A DNA stretch of 64,000 nucleotides, taken from NCBI GenBank assembly GCA_943737045.1, contig CALSFV010000001.1:1206001-1270000 (forward strand). Reading direction: 5' to 3'. Below, piece after piece: positions 34,001 through 44,664 of this stretch. Positions within the stretch are counted from its first letter, which is position 1. Each line of letters opens with the position of its first letter. The translations under genes and the position numbers were made by a program. Origin of the DNA: Parapristionchus giblindavisi. Taxonomy: Eukaryota; Nematoda; Chromadorea; Rhabditida; Diplogasteridae. Below the pieces are notes generated by a model. It made no database searches. It saw only the letters and a list, made by a program, of their open reading frames with translations, and was not told the DNA's origin.

Positions 34001-37000
34001 TGGAGGATTTAGATCGTGGTTTTTGACACCACTTCCGACATTTCTTAACCCCCTCGGTATTGGGTGGATCTTTCAGGGCGGGGGATCGAACTCGTGATCC
34101 TCTGCTTATAGGCAGCGCTCACAACCACTACGCTATCCCGCCCCAGTATTACGAAAATTAAGACTCTCAAATCTCGTAATCTAGGAAAGCTGGAAGGGAG
34201 TAAGAGAACGGATCAATGTACATGCGAGTGGTATGTTTTCATAATTTAGAATTAAATAAAATACCATTTGCATAAAAATGGCAAACAATACTTCTCCAGT
34301 TGTTTTCACGAAGATCAAGACGTGTCCAAGATCCAAGAGTGCCGAGCCAATAGTGATCGTCGGATTGCAGAACGAGTGCTGTTCCTCACTCATACCCGAA
34401 GTTATTTACATAATTGAGTGAATTGTGCTAATAAATGTGATAAATTTGTGATGTAAAATATGAAGTTTGTACAATACAATACGAAAAAGAAATAACATTA
34501 AGAAAGTGAATATGTAATTAAAAATTGAAATCATAAGAATTGAATTGAATTGAATGAAAATAGCGAAAGAAATAAAATTTTTAAAAGAAATTTATAATAC
34601 CGAATATTTTGGAAAAAATGTTGCTGGAATATAGAGATTTTCCAAAAATGCACTAAAGCTACCATTTCCAAACAATAATGCATGTCATGCATTGTCTGTT
34701 TGGCCAAACTCTCTCTGCGTCTCGGACAAATTAGTTTGACCCGTTTTATATTAATGATTGCTCCCTACTTGTCTTTGAGCGTGAAACAGCTTGATTTGAA
34801 TTTCTTGAGGCGGACATACAGCGATACGACAAATTACAGTAAACTAGTCATCCTTATGAAAAGGTCCATATCAAACTGTCCAAAGTCCACGGGACAATTT
34901 TAAACTCTCCGCTCTGGCAACGATCTCTCGTAGGCAAAGAAAGCGAAAGCACATTGCGTGGAATTAAAAACAAATGTTTATCCATGATAAATGCAAGCTT
35001 ATTTTGAAAGCCAAGCGTACGAGAGAGAATGGCAAATGGGAGAGCTTCTATGAAAAAGAGCGGTCATTCTGGCATTCAAAGTAGTAAGTTTCTATGCCAT
35101 ACTTTTTACACTTTACACTTTACTATACTCAGGCAAACAGTCGAATGCATTCTGCAGCTAACTCAAATGCACTTCAGATGTCAAAATAAATGAATAATTC
35201 AGACATTTTGCATGCATTTTTCTTAGCTTTTCCTAGCTTTTTCGTGGCTTTTTACCTTTTTAGTAGCAATTCTATAGCAATTCAATAACTTTTTGAAGCT
35301 TTTTCGAAGCTGTGGCTACAAAATGCATTTTCGGTACAATTTTCGTACCATTTTAACTTCTCTTAGCTGCAAAATACATTCGACTGTTTGCAGTATACAA
35401 GATCGACATCCAAACGCGAACTCTATCAACTCTGGACTGCGCGCGCTCACGATAGAAGCAAATGAAACGGTGTGATCCGAAGCGGCACCAGCAGGCGACG
35501 ATCTACTAAGTAACTAGGTAAGTATGTAATTATATACCATAGTAGTATACTTTTGAACAGAGCATAGTAAGAGTAAGGTAACCTTATCAAAAGGATGATG
35601 ACCATGAACGGAGAAATATTCACTGTACTCTGCGACGATCGATCGACTGAAACTCAACACATCAGTACGAAATTAAACCACACCCTTTCAGACCATCGGC
35701 TTTTCAATTTCGTCGATAACTAACCACGAATTCAAATTATTTTCACCATTCCTTGGAAACTTTAGAAAAACGCACCGAGCATTAAGCAGATCGACGACGT
35801 CAACGAAGCTGGGGAAGTTGTTGTAAGTGATTTGGAAGAAGAAGCCATCCATAACCTCACTACCGTTATTGTCTTTACTGAACACAAAACATACATATTC
35901 TTTCAAATAACAAATGCATATAATCCATATATGGATTTTCATTTCTAATTTTATATTATTTTATTAATAATATTTTCGCACCTCACTGTTATAAAAGTGT
36001 CGCTCAATCCGAATTCTCTGTAATTGTTGAGCAGCTCAACCGGTTCCCAAACACCCGGAGTGTTCTTGAAGTCGGCAAGCTCCTGGAATAACCAGAGGGA
36101 TCAAAGATCAATATGAATTTTCGATTGAAAGAAGGAAATTTCAATGATCAATATTCTACAAAATTTACTTTTACGTATTCACGTGTCCATGCATTCGTAA
36201 CATCACTTTGACCATGATCGGGAGTGCCGGGTTTGATTCTCTCAAGTCGGGTTAACATCTCCTACAAGTTGTTGTGATCATAAAAAGGAGCATATCAATC
36301 GTAAATGGTCTCTTCGTTCCCCAAACGAAAAGATCTTCGGCAATATTTGTTATCTCCGGAATTTTCCCCCGTGTACCCCGCGTCTGACCCCGCGGGGCTA
36401 GGCACACTGCGCGAAAAATTAATAGAGTCCTGCGATCTGTGCTGGACTAAAGCTGGAGGTACTGCCTCATGCTAGTCATGTCTATAAATATACATATTTA
36501 TTCATATTTACCTCAATCTTCTCTCGTATCGTCCTATTAGTGAAGTCGGGCATGGGATATACGGCGTAGATGACTGGGTAGGCCTGTTTAAAGGGAGCGT
36601 TACCTCACTCAATTCTCTCTTCATTGCGCACACTATTTCTTTGTTCTCTAACAACGAGAGAGATTTGCGCTTCGAAGAGACCATTGAGTGAGGTTACGCT
36701 CCCTTTAATGTGAGTTTCATTACAAATTGTAAAAGAGAAATGACATCTTCATCCGATGGATGCACTGTTTTGAAAGCACAAAAGCAAATTTAACTCTCCT
36801 CTCTGGCGAAGCTCTCTCACTGCGAAAAAAGCGAGAGAGCATTGCCAGATTGGAGAATTGTGTCTTTGAAAGATATCAAAACCACTTCCATACTTCTCTC
36901 AGTGTATGATACTGCATGCGTCGGCTCATATCGGCCAACGGAGAGTCCTCCTTGTACATCGTTTCGATGTCGAATTTCGTTCGCACTTTGGTCAGAAGGT

Positions 37001-40000
37001 ACGTTGAGGTCTGCAGTAGTTTTCAAGGATTAATACTCCAAAATTCACCACATTTCTAGGATAACATCGCGAATGCGTCGCTACGTTTGCCTTACGCGCC
37101 TACGACGTCACGAAAATGCGCATTTACCAGGGTTGTGCGGAAAATTTTCCGACCGGAAAAATTTTCCGGTTTTTTCGACCCTTTTTCGGTAAATTTTCCG
37201 ACCGGAAAATTTTCCGAAAAAATACCGGAAAACCGGAAAAAATTAAATGCTCTACAGAGTAAAAAAATACATATGAAACACAACATTTGAAGATTTTTTG
37301 GTCATTTTATCAGACTTGTCATAGTTCTTCCCCATGATTCGATAATAATTATCAACAATCACGTATTATAGAATTACAAAAGTTTTGCATACATCGCGCA
37401 AATGCCGAATATAGTAAACTTCTCCACCGTTGAGAAAAACGCACTCCAAAATTTTCGCCTAATTTCGGGAGGTTTTTCCGAACGTTTTGTAAATGCATAT
37501 AATTTTATTTTTGCTGAAAGCCCAATTAAATGACGAGAAGACGCCATAAAAATCGATGAAATAAGAGAAAATGGTATGTCGCGCGAATAAGTGGGCGGAG
37601 TCTGAGAATTGCGCGGCAAATAGCGGAATTTGTATTGTTCGGACAGTTTTAATTCTGTAATATATGGCGTTGTTGTTCCTAAACGCGAACATTCAATTCC
37701 TTGGATTCTAAGCTTCACATTGTTCGTTTATATGTTTTTGGGTAATTGTTATCTTTAATTGCTGCAAAATGATTTTTGATCATTCCTATGTATGCTTTGA
37801 TCGTTTTCGAAAGAAATTGTTATATGAAACACAAGAAAAGGCGTGATGCAGAAAATTTTCCTGATTTTCCGATTTTTCCGGTATTTAAGAGCGGAAAAAA
37901 AGTTTTCCGAAATTTTTTCCGAAAAATATTTTCCGCACAACCCTGGCATTTACGAGACTGGGTGGGCGCGTAATGCAAATGTAATAACTAATTCTACAGT
38001 AAACCAAAGTACCGTAATGCGGACTGTATTACGCCGCTACCGTAACCAGGACTACAGTACTAAAGCATACAGTACTCGATACTTACGACAAAATGAATGA
38101 CGAAGACAGTCATGATGATGGTCTTAGCAGATGTCGTGTGTATCCATTCAACAAATATCTGTATGATAAAAGACCATTTTTCTCTTTTCAATTCTAATGC
38201 TAAATGACCTTCAAACAGCTTTTCGTCCATGCCTTGTTGTTCAACAGACTGATCAACTGCGACAAAACGCCGCTCAACTTCTCGAAGCATCTCACTTTCA
38301 TCGATCCACTATCATCATTCGTTGCGATAGATTTTGATACCTGTCAAAATAAAACATATATGAATATTTATTTTATGATGTACAAAAAAACTCTTCGTTC
38401 CACACACTCTATGGCCTCTTTTGCTGTTGATTCCTGTCTTTATCGCACCGAATATGGCTGAAACTGTCCCCTTTTTGTCGATATAAGAACTTGATTCATC
38501 CAAAAAGTTTCCCTCTAATTTATTGTAAATTTATTCCATGTGATCAAAAGTCAAAAACATGTGGGTACAGTACTTATGTTGTTATTGTTTGTGTGGTCAT
38601 ATGTGATGTTCGTCGAATCGTTTAAATGGACCGCCTTTGTCAAGGATCCCGTAATGCGCATATTATTTCGTGATTCTACATCAGTGATCAGAATGGACAG
38701 ACAGTGACGATGAGAATAACAACAAAAAACGTTGAAGAGACGATTGCAAGGAGAAATTCTCCATTGTTCAAGTGCTCAAAAACACATTTTCCACTTACAA
38801 TTAGGACGCGCATACACTTGTTTACTCCTATCAGAGAAAAAGGAAAATAAAGAGAGAGCAGGGGAAATGAGAGAGTCAGGCGATGAGAGAAATTTTCGTG
38901 CAGTGCATAACATCCTTACCGATTCATTGTTGTTGTTTGATTCGTACTCGATTTGCCTCCTGCCGAGTACGCTCATCATACCAGCGAAAAAAGTCATCTG
39001 TAAAGAGTTACTTGGCCTACCGTAACCGGAAAAATGTTGTTGACATAGAGTTTTATCTCCGCTTAGTGATTAAATTGTTTTACGAAGATTTACCATACTC
39101 ATGACAAACGAGAGAGACTAGCATACTCCAAATCCTCTCTAACTATGAAAAACGCGTTGGACACTCTTTCGCTCGAGACAGTAACGGGGCCGGGGAAAAT
39201 TAACTAACAATAAGTTATCTCACATAATAATGCTCTAATCGTCGCATCTTAACCTATAGCGTAAACATATTTCCGTCTTTACCAGATAGACATACCTGAT
39301 AGACAAAGTTCACGGCTAACGCTGCCGAGGTGTACATACAGAAGAGTGCAGCGCCGGGAATTCCGGTAAAAAGACCGGAGCCAAAGCACAGTACGTCCGT
39401 AACCTGGTTGTGGGAAAACGTTGTATAAGTAGTATTCTGGTGTAAGCCATTTTCTTGAAAACCAGACAATCGAGAGAGCAATGAATTTGAGAGAGTACAT
39501 ATAAATGTATTGCGGTCGTTCTCTCTTCCAAAATGGACTGAATACTGTGGAACTTATGCATGAACGCCGGCAAACCTTTTGTCCGACAAACGTGACGTCA
39601 AAAGCGTAGGCGGAGGATTTTCGGCAAACGCCTCCGCCTACAGTTGTGACGTCACTTTTGACGGACAAAAGGTTTGCCGGCGTTCATGCATACGGTTTCT
39701 GGGGCGGTACGCGAAACATACAGATGTGAGAGCCATGGAGGCTCCGGAGATGCCGATAGCCTCGCCCATCCTTTGCTCGAGAGAAGCGCCTTTTCTGGAA
39801 CACCAAGAATTGCAACCCATGCTGACTGTCTCTTCATTTCATATACAATGTCTTCATTCCAGACCTATTTAAAGAACTTCGAATAAATAAATAAATAAAA
39901 TAATGAAGTGTAACTTGTTTGTATAGGATTATTTCTAACAAGGTGTCTCATTTTTTCCCTGTAAATTAAAACTATGTCCCTAAAAATGCATGATAGGTGT

Positions 40001-43000
40001 GCACGGACTTGAAGATTTCCAAAGTTTGGGCAATTTTCACTATGCAACGAGAAATTGAAAGCGAATTAAAAATGTATAAATAATTCGAAGACTCACGCAG
40101 AATGCCTCCACCCAGCCAGCATCAGGAACGAATTATCGATGCCTACCGTAATGACCAAGAACGGGAATACGGTAAGAAAAGTGGAGAATGGATAGTGGAG
40201 CCACCACAGAACGTTCGCCGTTGTCCAGAGGGCGAGAGCCGGAGTAAGCAGACTGAGAATGGCCTGAAGAATTATTTAATCGTAAATCGGTGGTTTTATG
40301 TGGTTTTGATGATTTTGCAACAGTTCTCTCATTGACAAAAGAAAAGAAAAGCGAAGAACATTTTGAGTGTGTATTGTACCGTTAAAGGTGGACCCCAAGC
40401 GAATTTGGACCTCTCTTCTCTGATAACGCTCTCTCGTGGACAAAAAAACGAGAGAGGGTTGCGAGAGCGGAGAGTTCCAAATTAGTTCAGGGTGTCTAAC
40501 ACAATAAGAGGCTCAGTCAATAGCTGTATATTCTATTTTCGGTCGAAACAAAGCAGAACCCACCTCAATGTGCTGACTTTTGTACAGTGGTCGGTCGACC
40601 AGCGTACCAAGCAAGAAAAGTATGAGAAGAACTACGGTGACTGCCAGATATGGCAACGACGTGACGAACATCCTTCTAATATAATTTATCTTTGAACTTT
40701 GCTATTTCATCTTTGATCTTTCTTTCAACCAATCGATCATACTAACCGCTGTTCATCAAGCTGTCTCTGCTTGCTGAGAAGTTGATATCGAAGATTATTG
40801 GAGAATTTAGTCAGTCGATCGAAGAGTTTCTGAAAAATTGTAACGATTTTCATATTAGATATCGAAAAAAATAAATTAACAACGTTCCGTTTCGGCCAAA
40901 CTCTATAAAATTTTTAAAAAAAGAAATAAATTGTGTGAGAGGTGGTGTTTATAACTGGTTACTACTTTAACATATATTATAAAATCTTGCCTGTATCTTG
41001 GCTTCGAAATCTGTGGCCATATCAGAACCACCAGGTAGTGAGGTGTCGAACTAGAGGAATCATTTTTTTAACATTTAAAAAAATATAAATATACTAAAAT
41101 AAATCAATATAACCAGGTTTATATTACCATATAATGGAGTACGATCATTCTGGCCTCGAGAATGTGCGGAGGTGAACTCCGATCCAGCGTCAGATTTCCC
41201 ATAGTATAGCCGAGATAGACCTGGAGAGATCAAAGATCAAAGATCAAAAATCAATATCGATGATATCCATTGATTACTCGCCTGCTTGTCCATTGCTTTC
41301 GCATTCGGATATGTAAGTTCGAAAAATCCAGTTGAATTCCGGTCATTAGCGATCTTAAATTAATAAATGTGATAATTTTACAGTAATTATTTAAGTTTTT
41401 AGTGTTCTCAAAATTCGTTTTCTCTGTTTCGCATTATTAACTGTTAGGTCCAATAAATGCATACAATTTTGCAAAAATCATAAGTTCACCATTAAAAATT
41501 GTAGCATCGCTTCGTTATTGTAGCTGCAGTAAACGCCACAGACTTCATTGTAGTGATGAACGATTTGTGACCCTGCATAGCAAGGGATTTACATTTTAGC
41601 TAAAGTGTCATTCAAAAAATAATTTTTTAAATTCTGGAACCGTTAACTGTAGCTTCCGCAGTGATATTATCGTAGACTAATTGGTTGGCAGATTGAAGCT
41701 CTCCTAGAGTAGCCAATGACAGCATGTCTGAGTCGTCCTTTCGCGTGGCAAGAATTTGAATCTGTCAATCAATCGATAAAAATAAAGCTATCAATAACTA
41801 TAAATACTATTAATTTTAATGCCATCTGTATAGACGTTTATTTTTTCACCAAGTTCTAATTAATTTAGTAAGTAAATAATCAATAACTGCTCAATGTGAC
41901 ACCCCAGCTAATTTGAAACTCTCCGCTCTGGAAGCACCTTCTTTGTCTACGATATAGTATTACGAATGCGGAGAGTAAAATTAGCCTAGGGTGTGACTTT
42001 AAGTACCAATCAATATTGTCTCGAAGTAAATCGATACCGTACCCGATAGTGGTGGGAGCCACTGGCGAATTCGAATCGCCGCAGCGCAGCTTCTTCAACA
42101 CGTGAATAGGCCCAGATAGGTACGGCCATCTCCCAGGAATCATCCTGATATTGATTTTTGTTGATTTATTGATTTTTCATCAGTGAAAGAATTTCTCGAA
42201 ACGATGACCCATATGAGGCCGTTTGTGTAAGAAACGACCAAGTGCCGGCACTGTCAAAAAATTAAATTTTGGGGATCGGGGTTCTTAAGGGTGCAGATGA
42301 CGATGGCCGTGTTCATTTTTCACCAAAACCTACCGTTGAGGCCAGACGACGTCGCGTTGAAATCGCGTTTTCAGTTTTTTCTCCTCAACCGATTGCACTA
42401 AAATTTGCATTCGATGCCACACTCTCTCGTCCATTTCCCTTCCTTCCTATGTCGGTCGCCTCACCTGCCTCTCTGCTCTCTCGTACCACCACACTCTCTC
42501 GCCTCTTGCCTCAACTCCAACGGCAAAATGACTACACTAAAAGTTGATTTTCTCGAAAGTACCTATCACAAATTGGCTAAAAAAATTTCCATGAAATCCT
42601 GAAGCCATTACGGTCCGATCTATGTATCTCGCTAAAAATGCAATTGCCTTTGAGAGAAATTCAATTTTTTTTAAATTTCTAATACCTTTTCATGAAAAAT
42701 GAATTAGACAGGCGTGATCGTCATCAAATTCTGCCCCTGGTGGCATCGAATGCAAATTTTAGTGCAATCGGTTGAGGAGAAAAAACTGAAAACGCGATTT
42801 CAACGCGAAGTCGTCTGGCCTCAAAGGTGGGTTTTGGTGAAAAATGAACACGACCATCGTCATCTACACCCTTAAGAACCCCGATCCCCAAAATTTAATT
42901 TTTTGACTGTGCCAGATTTCAAATATTTTAGTCGACTCTTACGAAAACGGCCTCATATGTACCAAAGCTGAAATATTATAAATAAATAAATAAATCAACC

Positions 43001-43181
43001 TCTATGTGAAAATGCAAAACTCCGACAGACGAGAACACCGTGCACAGGAGCGGTATGATCTACAAAAGATTAGAGAAAGATCAAAGATCAAAGATCAGTC
43101 AGGACAACTCACGATGAAGGGTAGTGGTTGTTTTGCTACGAACCGTCCATATTTCTCGAACGCCGTTTCCAGAACACCCAT
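30639..43181 (-). CDS. Patched-related (Ptr) sterol-sensing-domain membrane protein, C-terminus unresolved
   Basis: Exons from the 5' end: 43113-43181, 43000-43059, 42043-42144, 41641-41761, 41490-41572, 41282-41353, 41128-41220, 40991-41050, 40747-40829, 40564-40675, 40097-40263, 39722-39821, 39296-39403, 38920-38997, (38404-38433, weak), 38209-38340, 38087-38158, 36894-37010, 36512-36583, 36175-36261, 35982-36082, 35776-35877, 35583-35646, 31529-31580, 31386-31484 and 30639-30808. Phases close, giving about 802 residues. The N-terminus MGVLETAFEKYGRFVAK leads into TM1. A luminal domain with Cys pairs follows (EVCGVYCSYN, ELTYPNA). The sterol-sensing domain has ITVGIDNSFLMLAGWRHS. The second half ends with WGVPLDP and LMSVGFSVDYSAHVAYH, the TM10 proton-relay-type motif. 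Ptr proteins are RND-like lipid transporters acting in moulting and epidermis. The final two TMs are not found. Two GC-AG introns occur. Confidence 0.9.
31022..31170. repeat. (TAA)n and poly-G tracts in Ptr intron
   Basis: (AAT)n at about 31022-31062 and a G10 run near 31161-31170. Confidence 0.8.
32022..32097 (-). repeat. tRNA-like SINE head inside FB-B
   Basis: The minus strand has TGGCTTAGTGGGTAGAGC (A box) and TAGGTTCGAATCCC (B box), but the acceptor stem does not pair. Present only in the left arm of FB-B. Confidence 0.65.
33870..34144 (-). mobile_element. tRNA-derived SINE inserted in FB-B right arm
   Basis: Read on the minus strand, it starts GGGGCGGGATAGCGTAGTGG (A box), has GAGTTCGATCCCC (B box), and ends in an A8 tail (T8 at 33870-33877). 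It splits the host repeat GATC|AGTATTACG, which is intact elsewhere in the same array, so the insertion point is exact. Confidence 0.85.
34752..35582. other. Remainder of Ptr intron
   Basis: Non-coding intron sequence with a degraded CTCTCCGCTCTGG repeat near 34900 and GCTTTTTCGAAGC-like words. No exon with consistent phase was found. Confidence 0.5.
36592..36704. mobile_element. TTAA MITE abutting a Ptr 3' splice site
   Basis: TTAA at 36588-36591, then AGGGAGCGTTACCTCACTCA; the inverted end CGCTCCCT is followed by TTAA at 36705-36708. On the transcript strand the acceptor reads CCCTTTAAACAG, so the element starts 5 nt outside the acceptor AG of the exon 36512-36583. Confidence 0.88.
37071..37990. 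mobile_element. Hairpin MITE family H, copy 4, split by a hAT-like element
   Basis: The left part 37071-37127 (GCTACGTTTGCCTTACGCGCC) and right part 37954-37990 (GGCGCGTAATGCAAATGTAA) are the two arms of a family H hairpin. They are separated by the 37128-37945 element and its 8-bp duplication. Confidence 0.8.
37128..37945. mobile_element. hAT-like MITE with 8-bp target duplication
   Basis: It begins CAGGGTTGTGCGGAAAATTT and ends with the complement AACCCTG. GCATTTAC flanks both sides (37120-37127 and 37946-37953). TTTTCCG/CCGGAAAA words run through both subterminal regions. The 818 bp contain no transposase. A larger relative is FB-C. Confidence 0.92.
39555..39692. mobile_element. Small palindromic MITE in Ptr intron
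   Basis: Perfect-looking arms ATGCATGAACGCCGGCAAAC and complement, with TGACGTCA in each arm and GGCGGAGG at the loop. It begins about 30 nt after the donor of the exon at 39722-39821. Confidence 0.9.
40386..40495. mobile_element. CTCTCCGCTCTGG-family hairpin in Ptr intron
   Basis: TTAA at 40382-40385, then AGGTGGACCCCAAGCGAAT. Inverted arms are GGACCTCTCTTCTCTG and CAGAGAAGAGAGG-like. Other copies: 27743, 41893-41998, 48640-48742, 49348-49462 and 49511-49624. Confidence 0.75.
41893..41998. mobile_element. CTCTCCGCTCTGG-family hairpin in Ptr intron 3
   Basis: CACCCCAGCTAATTTGAAAC and its complement enclose CTCTCCGCTCTGG. TTAA follows at about 41999-42003. About 45 bp downstream of the donor of the exon 42043-42144. 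Confidence 0.8.
42211..42958. mobile_element. Palindromic element in Ptr intron 2
   Basis: Arms run from ATATGAGGCCGTTTG to the complement ending 42958. They include TTAAATTTTGGGGATCGGGG and CCAAAACCTACC-like words, inverted about 42570. 748 bp with no coding signal. The open frames in it mirror each other and are not genes. Confidence 0.88.
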
Positions 43182-43189
43182 CTGACTAA

Positions 43190-43625
43190 GTGTAGCTTGC
43201 ATTAAAATATTATAATCTTATATCATTTAGGTAAACAAATTCGCATCAGATGTGCATGGTTCGGTATAGCATGTGATTGGTTTGGAAATAAAAATAATTA
43301 CTGATCTAAAAGCACATTTATTAAAGTTCGCATTCTGAACCCTTCTAATATACAACAATTGTATTTACTTATTTTATTTATCGTACACCACAAGGGTGTT
43401 TCATGAAGTGCAAAATGTTCGAGTGCGAGGAAAATATGTGAAATATCTAAATTATTATAAGTGAGGGGATGAGAATGGGGAAGGCCAATTGATCACGCCT
43501 TCCGCTACACCTGTTCGATATTTCTGTCCGCCAATCAACAATACGCCTCACTATCAGACATACTATGATATACTATACTTTATGCAACAGTGAAAATTGA
43601 TCATGCTCAAAAATCATTCTACAAA
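43190..43625. other. Upstream region of the Ptr gene
   Basis: It holds the presumed promoter. The sequence before the ATG reads CACTTAGTCAG, which could be an acceptor for trans-splicing or for an unseen 5' exon. No TATA box is obvious. Confidence 0.45.
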
Positions 43626-43733
43626 TGCATCGTTACATTTGAATTACATGCTTACGCCGTAACCCCCTCCGCCGCGTCTCCGTCGTTACGGCTGAGGTTA
43701 CGGCGTAGACACGTAAGGCAAATGTAACGATGC
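43626..43733. mobile_element. Hairpin MITE family H, copy 5
   Basis: TGCATCGTTACATTTGAATT and GGCAAATGTAACGATGCA arms, with TTACGCCGTAACC inside. It is the best-preserved copy. Confidence 0.9.
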
Positions 43734-44664
43734 AAAAGGAACTCGAAATGGTTGACTGATTTTCATGATTTTGCTGATACGTTTGAATATTTTACTGGTA
43801 AATTTCGCACTTTTATTAATTATTTTGATAACAAATAAAGGAAACAGGATGGATAAGTAACACAAATGCGACTAGATGTTCTAGTGGGGGCGGACACTCG
43901 ATCGACGCTATGCGTGCACTCCCATGGAAGGGAACACGTTGTTGCCACATTATGTGGAATCACATTTGTTTTGGGTATGTTCATTAAATTGTTGGTGTAG
44001 TGCGCGAGCACTACTTGACACATGGACAAAACAAGTGATTAGAGATGGACTTGGATCTTGGAAGTTGGCTGATTGTACAATTATAGATTGGAAATTAGAA
44101 TTATTATAGTTATATGTTTTAGTCGAAATAGATCACGCGGTAAAGTAGATTAGGACCTCCAGACTGAATTGGATTATAATTATTGCTCGTATACTTGCCT
44201 AATTGGATTGCTACTTGCTGGTAAAACGCAGAAGCATATCAACCCCGTTTCCCTCCATTCCTTCCTCACGCACCAGCTCTGATCTACGTGCTATCTCGCT
44301 TGGACTCGATCTCTAAACATAGAAATTCATTGTCGCTGTGGCTGGCTACTCCCGTATCAAATAAACAAGTGTATACGGTCAAGATCACTGGCCTTGCAGC
44401 GTCTTCACAAGGAGAAAGATTGTCTGAAAAGTGTTTTCTCGTAATTTATTTTTTTGTTCGCAACTTGTGAATTGCACTGTGCCGATTTCTGATTCATCAA
44501 CAATTTTGTATCTGATGATTGTGTTTTATTTGTTTTAACTTCAATAGATGATTTCAGAAGGTTTTTGATATGGTGAGATGACTAACAAAATACTAGACCA
44601 ATCAATGATTCAATCAATCGATCGATCAATAAATCAATAATTCAATCAATGCTTATGTGCTGAA
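43734..44664. other. Intergenic, no gene supported
   Basis: A partial SINE fragment lies near 44125-44180 (GTAAAGTAGATTAGGACCTC), a repeat-like stretch at 44215-44470, and AATCAATCAATCGATCGATC near 44610-44650. Confidence 0.5.

Larger units (their letters stand above)
31629..34751. mobile_element. Giant foldback FB-B, 3.1 kb, in a Ptr intron
   Basis: Terminal inverted repeats read AAAACGGGTCAAACTAATTT at about 31633, with the complement ending near 34747, then GTCCGAGACGCAGAG. The inner arms hold tandem ~66-bp units (TACGAGATTTGAGAGTCTTA and GCGGTCG...CTCTCTCAGAGG) at 32512-32910, inverted at 33730-33870 and 34145-34190. The centre is near 33300. It lies in the 4-kb intron between Ptr exons 35583-35646 and 31529-31580. 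No coding sequence. Confidence 0.85.

Noticed and set aside
33870..34144. tRNA gene with AUA-like anticodon
   Set aside because: Acceptor ends mismatch, the loop reads CTATAAG, it has an A8 tail 200 bp downstream, and it is inserted in a tandem unit. This is a SINE.
42269..42602. Open frames of ~90 codons at 42.3-42.6 kb
   Set aside because: They lie in one arm of the 42211-42958 palindrome and are mirrored in the other arm.
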